Both the position numbers and the translations under genes were made by a program. Below the pieces are notes generated by a model. The model was not told the origin of the DNA. It was given only the letters and a program-made list of their open reading frames with translations, and made no database searches. Below are positions 56,255 to 64,000 of a DNA stretch of 64,000 nt, piece by piece. This stretch comes from Helicostylum pulchrum. Lineage: Eukaryota > Mucoromycota > Mucoromycetes > Mucorales > Mucoraceae. Each line of letters starts with the position of its first letter. Within the stretch, counting starts at the first letter, position 1. The DNA lies in assembly GCA_025677825.1 (NCBI GenBank), contig JAIXMO010000005.1, positions 744,001-808,000 on the forward strand, given 5' to 3'.

Positions 56255-57149
56255 ATGTTTCGTTTAGCTAGATTAACTACGCAGACTTTAAAGACACCAG
56301 TCTTTCGTAAAGCAGCCTTCACCCATGCCAAAGTATGTATTGCACCTACTTTAAACTGGCGACAAAACTTTTCACAAAGCAGTTTCATCAAATCCAACGT
56401 TCCTCCTACTGATACCAACAAGAACCAAGAAGAAGAGGAGGAGGAAGACGAACTTGAAGAAATTAACCCAAGTGATTATCCTGAACTTTACCCTGAAGAG
56501 CCTGATCAAGACCAAGCAGAAATTGATAAGGATTGGTTTGTTGATCCTGAATACTCAGATGAAAAGACATTATCAGAGACAGATTTCATTCCTTTATGGC
56601 AACGTCAAGCTGTAGGTGATCATTTAGAGGATCGATTAGCTCTTCAACAAGTGTCAAAGGAGTTGATGGAGTCTGGAAAGTTAACTGCAGAAACAATTAC
56701 GGATTTATTAGTAGAGAGTAAAATGGAAAATGTTATTGTAATTGATGTTAGAGAAAAGTGTGATTGGGCTGATTATATGATTGTTGCTTCAAGTGGAAAA
56801 GGTGATAAATATTTGAGTGGTGTAGCTGAACATGTTGGTGGTGTGGTAAGATATATACATATAAATAACCTGCACTTCAAAAAAAAAAAAGAAGCTTACG
56901 AATGTCAATTTTTTTTTATAGGTCAAGAAGGCTATTAGCGCAAACCCTGATACATTAAAAGCACAACCTTCTCCACATATCGAAGGAAGAAATGATAAGT
57001 CTGGATGGTTATTAATTGATCTGGGTCGTATCATTGTACATTTATTCACACCCGAAGTGAGAGAACGTTATGATTTAGAGGGTTTATGGAAATCTGTTTC
57101 AACTGATCCTTCTGAACCTATGGCCTTTGAAGAAGAACAAGAGAAATAA
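56255..57149 (+). CDS. mitochondrial ribosome silencing factor family (RsfS/MALSU1)
   Basis: Exons 56255-56845 and 56922-57149 give 272 aa. The N-terminus MFRLARLTTQTLKTPVFRKA is a mitochondrial presequence, followed by an acidic run (EEEEEEDELEE). The RsfS domain fills the last 120 residues: MENVIVIDVREKCDWADYMI, VASSGKGDKYLSGVAEHVGG, then IEGRNDKSGWLLIDLGRIIV HLFTPEVRERYDLEGLW (gap added). Family members bind the large mitoribosomal subunit and block premature joining; in Ascomycota the domain is part of Atp25, but here it stands alone, as in MALSU1. Confidence 0.9.
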
Positions 57150-57301
57150 ACTCTTGTTCTTTTCTCTCTTTCCTTGTAATATATTTTAGATTTTTTTCCT
57201 CAATAAAAAAAGATGTATGTGATGTCACACAAATACCTTATAAGAGACTCTGTTTTTTTTCTTTTCTTTTTTCTTTTTTTTTCTTATTCTTTAAAACAAA
57301 T

Positions 57302-59312
57302 ATGTCTACAAGTTGTGAATGGAGTATACTCGAGAAACTTTTATTAACTCAAGCTGTTTACAAGTATGGAGAAAACATGTGGTTTCAAGTCGCTCGTGTC
57401 TTGAAACAACACGGTTTGATTCAACCTCAACAACGTCAATCTGACTTTTTCAGTCAAAAGGTATACAGGTTTCTTTTTTTTAGTTGGTAACAAAACTCAT
57501 CATTTCCTTTTAGAATTGTCAATTCCAATATTATTTACTAGTTGAGAATCTAGAAGCTGAAAAGTAAGTAAAACACATTGGAGAAAGGAAAAGAACTCCC
57601 CCAAATTTTTGACAAGTTTTATAGACAAGTCTATCGAAACAATGATTTAAAGAATGATATGCCCGTAGTGGTTAGAATTGCAAGACAATTGTATTTACAA
57701 CGCATTGATGAGGTGAAGGAAAGCTTAAGAAAGGACGAAGAAAGTTTCGGACAACTTGCTGAAGAAATTGAATCGATAAAGTCTGGAAAATGGGATCAAA
57801 CACTGTCGGCTGATGGTAATGATAAAACTCACGATGATACCGGTTTACCTTCAGAAGACGACGAGATAGTATGTGACGAACCCAAAGAAACAAATTCTTT
57901 AGATAGTACCGGCGCTAATGAGACTACAAGTAACCCCACGAGTGAAAATAAGATTGTTGAAAGCGTTGCTCAGTTAGAAAACCGTATGAAACGCACATCG
58001 AGCGAAACAGTCCTTGAAACCGGTAATAGTTTAAAGAGATGTCGACTGGAAGAAACTAGTTCTGAATCAAGCGAGGATCAAGTTATCTCAACTGCTATTT
58101 CAGATGGCAATACTCCTAAAGTAGATTCCAGTACTATATCTTCGCCAGACGTAGTAGCTTCCTCAGAAAAGACGATGCAAGATAAGGAGTTACAGACTAT
58201 GCATACAGATACGCCAAACCTTCAAGAAAGTAATATATCACCTATTACTTTCTCGAAAAGCTTTCCTAATCCACCTCAGTTAAATAATATTATACCAATT
58301 GTCGATCCAGTTACTACTGATACAGTGCCTGTAACGGATACGACACCCAGTTCCCCAGAAGCTGCCAATAACTTTACAATGGTAACTGAAGCTATTCATA
58401 TGATTCACATGTCTAACCGAGTTACAATGGCCACAGAACCTACTAAAAGATTTGAGACAATGACAGAGCGTGAAACTGTCGGGATCGGTGCGGAAACAAA
58501 AGATACCAACCAAGATACAGTATCTCGAAAGATGGAAATCGAAATCATCAACAATACTAAGGATCAAGTCTCGCCAATGGAAGAAATCGTTAAAGATAGT
58601 ACAGAGAAAACATTGACCAACGAAAAGTTACCAAAAATTATTATACCAGAAACTTCTTCCTCTTCATATCCACGAACTTATTATGATCAATCTGGTAAAT
58701 ACGCGTAAAAAAAGCGAATAAAATATTTTTGTTGTTGGTTACTAACATGTTTATTAAAAGCTTCACCAATATCCAAAATAAATATGATGACTCCAGACGA
58801 TGAATATTATACAGGAAGCGAAACGGCTACACCAACATCCACATCAGCAATGGAAAAAAGAAGATCAAATCCAAATCACACCAATGATCAAAGACAAAAA
58901 GCATGGCAAAAGAATATAAATTTATTATGGCAAGAAATTGCTAACCATAAGAATGGAACTATGTTTATGAATCCAATTAAGAAATCTTATGCTCCTCTCT
59001 ATGATAAAGTTGTTAAACAACCATTGTATTTAAAAACAATCAAGAATAGAGTTCGAGATGGTGTAAGTTTTAAATTTTCTCTATCTTTCTCTCTTTTTAT
59101 TGATTTTTTTTTTCTAGATTGTTAAAACTACGGCAGAATTTGAAAGAGATGTAGTATTAATGTTGACAAATTCACTCATGTATAACAAGGAGGGTACTGA
59201 AATGTATCTTATGGCCTTAGAAATGTTGGATGATGTAAGGGAGCAGATTAGACTGTTCAAGTCTGCTGACGGATACTCGGTTTCTTTGTGGGAGAATGAC
59301 AGTCAACAATAA
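57302..59312 (+). CDS. BRD8/Bdc1-like bromodomain subunit of NuA4 acetyltransferase
   Basis: Exons 57302-57460, 57514-57563, 57625-58694, 58761-59062, 59118-59312 sum to 1776 nt, 591 aa. The N-terminal SANT-like part WSILEKLLLTQAVYKYGENM with DFFSQKNCQFQYYLLVENLE matches BRD8 (EPWSIREKLCLASSV...WFSQKHCASQY). A coiled coil (ARQLYLQRIDEVKESLRKDE) and a long acidic Thr/Ser linker follow. The C-terminal bromodomain contains LYDKVVKQPLYLKTIKNRVR and LMLTNSLMYNKEGTEMYLMA with the acetyl-lysine-binding Asn in MYN. Intron 2 was fixed by phase: only the acceptor TTTTATAG at 57617-57624 fits. Confidence 0.88.
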
Positions 59313-59664
59313 TAGTAATAAAAAAAAAGCATGTCTGCTGAACCATATCGTATGAAATTGCATGAAATATCAAAAAGTAAAAAAGGGATTTTTTTTTATA
59401 CGCGTTCTTTTTACGCGTCCAGAAAAAAGCATAAAAATGATTAACTAACGAATTGCTGTGTAATTACATCATGATGATTAAGTACAAACATTTATCACAC
59501 GAATAAATAGACCCCCCCCCCTATTCTATCATTTTTTACACTTCTTTTACTTGCTTTTACTCTGTACTTTTGCTTTTTGTTATGTTTTATACCCAAGCCT
59601 ATACAGTTCTTTAGAGCAACTGTCGTGCATAAAAGGTACGTGGAAAAAGTAATATGTCACACTT

Positions 59665-59697
59665 TTTTTTTCTGAACGTGTAAATAGACTGTATATC
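59665..59697 (+). repeat. dispersed repeat with CTGAACGYGTAAA core, copy 2
   Basis: TTTTTTCTGAACGTGTAAAT AGACTGTATATC (gap added) matches the minus strand of 35738-35767 with few differences. Confidence 0.5.
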
Positions 59698-59814
59698 ACG
59701 TTTTCGTATCTGCCAGAAGACTCACGAAAACTGCGGTTTCCTAATAAGACATTTTAAAGTCTCTAAGAAGACATCTTCACGAAGCAGAGGCTCACTGAGT
59801 TACTGGACTCTTAC

Positions 59815-59839
59815 AAATCGCTCACATAAGAAATCACTG
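59815..59839 (-). repeat. dispersed 25-bp repeat, copy 2
   Basis: AAATCGCTCACATAAGAAATCACTG, read from its left end as AAATCGCTCACATAAGAAAT CACTG, is the exact reverse complement of 6709-6733; the neighbouring GGCTCACTGA (59789-59798) also corresponds. Confidence 0.7.
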
Positions 59840-60393
59840 CAGTTATAATAAATAAAAGATTTTTTCCTCATGATAATAATATAACATGTCTTGTCAAATC
59901 GTTTTCTCTACTTATTCTAGATAATCATTTTTAGAAAGAAATGTACTTGTACATTTTAACAGATATGTTTGTGATGCTGTCTTTCCCAGTTTGCTTGATT
60001 TGAAGAATTTGAGAGAAGCTATCAAGAAGATTCAGACGGGTACTTCCAGCCAAGAATAATAACTACTGGGAAGAGAGAAAGCATGGTTTATCACAATAGA
60101 CTTTTAATATAAAAGTATTGTCTTTTACGAGATAAAGTATTGATTAACCAAACAATTATTTTCACTTTTCTGGTCCAGGCCTAGTTTTTTTTTCTTCTTC
60201 TTCTTTTGGAAGATTCTTTCTCGGCTGTGTATAGATACGTTGATAAAGCTCTTTGAAGAAGAAGAAAATATCGATTATAATAAGATAGCGTTCTTTTACA
60301 GGAAAGCATGAATGTTGGATTAGAATGTCAGTTTTAAAATGTGACCGGGTTATTTTTTTGCTATAAAGTTGGATTTCATGTCGGTTGCAACTG

Positions 60394-60399
60394 ACGCGT
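60394..60399. promoter_or_regulatory. ACGCGT box 36 bp before the YEATS2-like gene
   Basis: An MCB-type hexamer close to the start codon, followed by a T run and a TATATAAAAA stretch. Cell-cycle control is possible but only inferred. Confidence 0.3.
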
Positions 60400-60434
60400 T
60401 TTTTTTTACATAATAATTATATATAAAAAAAGCC

Positions 60435-63400
60435 ATGGAGCTGCCTAATGTAGATCCGCCTCCTAAAAAAACTGTCGAGGCAATACCAAGAGGTATTATA
60501 TTGTTAGACCTTTTTTTTTTTAATTTGAGAATAACCAGTTTTTCTTCTTCTTCTAACTATATAATTTTTTTTTTTCTAAAAAAGATGAATCAACAAGGAA
60601 AAAGATTACTGATATTATAGATCATCAGTTCGATTTGGAAATTTACTTGAAGCAAAAAGAAGTAGCAACTATTCGACAAGAAATTGCTAAAGCAGAAAGT
60701 ATACTTCAAGATTTGAAAGCAGCAGTTGAAAATGGTATAAAACATATACAACTTTTTTTTTAAAAAAAAAAGAAAAAGCCAACCGTTTTTTTCTACTTAT
60801 AGAATCGTTAGCAGCATCGATGCCAGAAGCAGTTCATTATACCCGAAGATCAGCTTTATATTATAACGGAGGTTCACAAGCTTTATTAAGCAATGCACCG
60901 CCTACAGCCCTTAAAAAAAGAACTTATAGAGGACCCGAAAAGAATCAATTATTTGGTAGAAGACATGACGGTGTTTATGTTAGGTACTTTTTTTTTAAGA
61001 GTTTTTACAGCAGCAAAAAAAACTAACAGGAATATTTGTATAGACTGGCCTGTCCTGTTTGTCACCGCGATGATTTTGCGAACCAACAAGGATTTTTGAA
61101 TCATTGTAGATTATCACATAATTTAGAATTTGGACCGTACGAACAAATCATGTTACAATGTGGTACGCCCGTCGACGAATCTGAAGTTCCGTTAGATAAT
61201 CCAGCGAGGTCAAGGCCAATGGGTATGATTCCCGCTGCTGCAAGGTAAATAATCGGTTTACATGTTTAGAAAAAAAAAATTATACTAAAAAAATTTCCAT
61301 GGTTGCGGTTTTTTTTTTAGACCTCCTCAAAAGAAAATAGAGAGGGTAAAATAATTAAATTACGATTAGATGTATTCAATAGCTAATTCTCTTGTTGTAG
61401 CCTTCAATTAAAGTATTTGAAGAAGATGTGGATATGGAATTGGAAAACGAAAGAAGACAATCAACAGAATCAGAAAATGCATCTAATATACCCAAACCTG
61501 ATGCTGTTAAAACATCTGAAACGATAAAACCTACTGATCAAACTGCTGTCTCAACGTCTGACAAATCTTCGAAATTATTACCGGAAAAAGAGACGGAGCC
61601 ACCAGCTACAAATGATAATGCAACCGCTGAACCAAAACCCGATGATAGCAACACAGTAGAAGAGAAACCAAGTACACCTAAAATAGAATCGTTTGCGGCT
61701 GCAATGTCTTCGACAAACTCTGCTGACGTTGGATCTCGGTTCTATATTAAAAGACGTATTATTGTGGGTAATGTCAGTAAATATATTGCACCAGGTAAAA
61801 TTACTACTGATACTATTACTACTATTACAGAAGAAAAAATGAATTATACTTACAAAAAATATTTAGATCGTCGAGATCCACTTTTAAAACAATTTACACA
61901 TAAATGGATGATTTACGTTGTAGAGCCACCTCAATCGAAACAAGAAGTCTCAGCATTCATTACATGTGTTCGATTTCATTTGCATCCTAGTTATAAACCA
62001 AACGATGTGATTGATGTAACGGAGGCACCATTTAAGTTAACACGATTAGGTTGGGGGGAATTTCCTATCCGTATTCAATTATTCTTTGTAGATAAAAAAC
62101 GAAACAAGACTGTAGACCTTATTCATCATTTGAAATTGGATGACTCTCATTCGGGGAAACAGTTACTGGGAAGTGAACGAAGTATTGAAATTGAATTGGA
62201 TCGTAATACCGATTTTAAGGATACAAGTTCTGTACCAACTTCTTTACCAGTAATACAACAACCGCAACAACAGGATATTGAACCACCTGCTGCGATGGCT
62301 GTCAGGCAAAAAATGAGTCTTTTAGGTGGTATTTTGAAAGAATGTGTGAGAAAATTACCTATTGTTCGAGCTGGTAAAATTTTGTAAACTATAATATTAA
62401 GGCAAAATATTAAGTTTTTTTTTTTTTTTTTTTTTTGAAATTAGGCTCTCACGGTACAGTACTGCCTTACAGTTATGCGATAAGTTCGCAGGTGTTTTTT
62501 AAATGGTCGGTGGGTAAAAGAAAGGCATTAGAATGGCATAGAGCAAGATTACTGCGTTTGGAAACACAAAAGAGGGCGTTTGAAGTCAATGATAACGTAT
62601 TAAGGCTAGCTGCTGAAGCGTTAACGACTAAAGATGTTGTACTGTGGTGCGTTAAAAACAAGCATACGCCGGTCAAATCCGATACAATTGAGGATGTAAT
62701 AGACTCTAATTTAGCGCCTGGGTATTGTAAATTTTGTGGTAGTGTACGTGACGGACACGACGAAACAATTGATGATAATTGTCCAAGAAGACCAAAAGGT
62801 TGGAACAGTAGAAAGCGTAATGGCGGTATTAATAGTACGACAAGTGCCACTAAATTACTTGATACACTGGAACAAGGTTGGGAAGAAGTGAAAGATTCAG
62901 GTAAAGAAGATTATATAGTGGTGGGAGAATAATACGCTAATTTTTTTTGTTTTGTGTAGATGATGATATGGACATAGATATAGATATGGATGAAGCGTCA
63001 AAACCAAACACGTCAAAGGAGGATGTGACACGTCGAAACGATATTTCGGAAAGGGTTAAAGAATTAACCATTAATGCAAATACAATGGATGTAGCCAACG
63101 AAAGATCGTTAGATTGGATTTGGTCCGTGGTAGGTCAGTTACGATTAAAAAGCGTTATTGCTAATGATATGTTGCTGGCTAAAGACGGTAATTTACAAGG
63201 TCCTACATCTGATTTCGATTTATCTTCTGCTATGAGTCAAAGACTAGTTGTAGGAAATATTATGACACAGGTAAAAAAAAAAAAAATTAGTACGCATAAA
63301 AAAATATGTGGTTTTTAATATGTATTGTAGGCGACGCGAGTATTTCTAAAGAAATTAGTAAATAACACTGTAAATATATGTCGTAAAGAAGAAGAAGGGT

Positions 63401-63540
63401 CTGCAGATAAATCTACAAAAATGATGGTACCGTATCATGTTTATCAAGCAGCGCAACAAACTGAGGAACTGGACTTCTTGACAAATCAATACATGGGACC
63501 CGAAGGCCCAAATAATCCCCAGGAAAAAACACCCAATTAG
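60435..63540 (+). CDS. YEATS2-like histone-acyl reader with N-terminal C2H2 finger
   Basis: Exons 60435-60492, 60585-60734, 60803-60983, 61044-61244, 61321-61345, 61401-62373, 62445-62900, 62960-63270, 63331-63540 sum to 2565 nt, 854 aa. An N-terminal coiled coil (FDLEIYLKQKEVATIRQEIA) is followed by a zinc finger CPVCHRDDFANQQGFLNHCR LSH (gap added). The YEATS domain follows: THKWMIYVVEPP, FHLHPSYKPNDVIDVTEAPF, and LTRLGWGEFPIRIQLFF with the aromatic-cage Trp. These match human YEATS2 (HHSYKPND, LTRRGWGEFPV). The C-terminal half has EVNDNVLRLAAEALTTKDVV LWCVKNKHTP (gap added) and a CKFCG...CPRRP zinc-like cluster. Probably part of a histone acetyltransferase complex. Confidence 0.88.
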
Positions 63541-63692
63541 TATTTTTTTTTAAAAAAAAGCACAAATATTTATTTTATAGACATTCCAACACAATAATAA
63601 TATTCACCCTCTCTCACTCTCTCTCTCTCTCTTTCTCTCATTAATAAAAATGTATATACATATATTCAAATAATACTTTATATATATATGGA

Positions 63693-64000
63693 TTAGGTTG
63701 ATGCAGAAGGTGTGAATGAAGAAGGAAGCCTTTTGCGATTATCTGTATTTGATAAGGAATATTGCATTTTTCTTGCAGCGGCTTTTCCTATAGCATGTAG
63801 TTGATTATAATTAGTGTCCCATGATATTGGATAGTCCTTGTTTACGTTAGTTTTAGATGTATCTTCTTGTTCTTCACTTGTCTTTTGATATCCTTTCCAT
63901 TCTTCAGTACTAAAACGATTTTTATTTGTTTGCTCTTCTTGTGGTGTCGAAGGAGTAGATAAATCGATTGTTCTTGGGCTGTTTTGTTGTTGTGGTGGTA
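63693..64000 (-). CDS. C-terminal part of an unidentified gene, cut by the window edge
   Basis: Open without stop from 64000 down to the TAA at 63693, about 100 codons. Polar sequence: SPRTIDLSTPSTPQEEQTNK, FSTEEWKGYQKTSEEQEDTS, then WDTNYNQLHAIGKAAARKMQ and a Ser/Thr end. It converges with the YEATS2-like gene, 152 bp apart. No family recognised. Confidence 0.65.
   Translation of the reverse strand, partial: PPQQQNSPRTIDLSTPSTPQEEQTNKNRFSTEEWKGYQKTSEEQEDTSKTNVNKDYPISWDTNYNQLHAIGKAAARKMQYSLSNTDNRKRLPSSFTPSAST

Larger units (their letters stand above)
59313..60393. other. intergenic with repeats and one coding remnant
   Basis: Holds two dispersed repeat copies listed separately. At 59988-60059, after a TTTCCCAG acceptor-like site, 23 codons SLLDLKNLREAIKKIQTGTS SQE (gap added) end in TAA; no partner exon was found. 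Two ACGCGT boxes lie at 59400-59420. No complete gene. Confidence 0.4.

Overview
The window is nuclear DNA of a fungus, most likely a member of the Mucoromycota (probably Mucorales). It is AT-rich and packed with genes. Many short introns (about 50-110 nt, GTAAGT...TAG, often with long T or A runs) interrupt almost every conserved gene. The proteins are clearly fungal: an iron-sensing GATA factor with the Fep1/SreA cysteine motif, an AZUL-HECT ligase, Puf4-like, AIM19-like and Whi5/Nrm1-like proteins, and an uncharacterised family I associate with mucoralean genomes. No tRNA, rRNA, CRISPR array or virus was found. Gene models below were built by hand from ORFs plus splice signals; for most conserved genes the summed exon lengths are an exact multiple of three.

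Left part, 1-20 kb, is gene-poor and repeat-rich. It holds 3-hydroxyanthranilate dioxygenase, a member of the mucoralean unknown family, a small CYSTM-like membrane protein, a CAMK-like kinase, a multi-pass membrane protein, a two-finger C2H2 protein and a Whi5/Nrm1-like regulator. Between them lie decayed sequences: three related beta-tubulin fragments, a 500-bp element with about 30-bp terminal inverted repeats (TIRs) that carries the first exon of the nearby unknown-family gene, a large foldback repeat, two tandem-repeat patches, a copied promoter/5' end of the membrane-protein gene, and several frameshifted coding remnants.

Middle part, 20-46 kb, is dense housekeeping: ribosomal protein eL33, HPPD (tyrosine catabolism), Mediator MED18, an AIM19-like protein, a tetraspanin with an apparent one-base frameshift, two unrecognised proteins, succinyl-CoA ligase alpha, NTF2, a protein disulfide isomerase, the Fep1/SreA-type iron regulator, a CEP120-like C2 protein, importin alpha, V-ATPase c'' and a 761-residue intronless membrane-anchored unknown. 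A decayed stretch (34-36.9 kb) with a 46-nt poly(T) run interrupts it.

Right part, 46-64 kb: a Puf4-like RNA-binding protein and a UBE3A-type AZUL-HECT ligase diverge from one 249-bp promoter; then an F-box protein, a mitochondrial RsfS-type protein, a BRD8/Bdc1-like NuA4 subunit, a YEATS2-like histone-acyl reader, and the 3' end of a further gene at the edge. MED18, BRD8-like, YEATS2-like, SreA and Whi5/Nrm1-like proteins give the window many transcription regulators, but nothing here looks like a co-regulated metabolic cluster.
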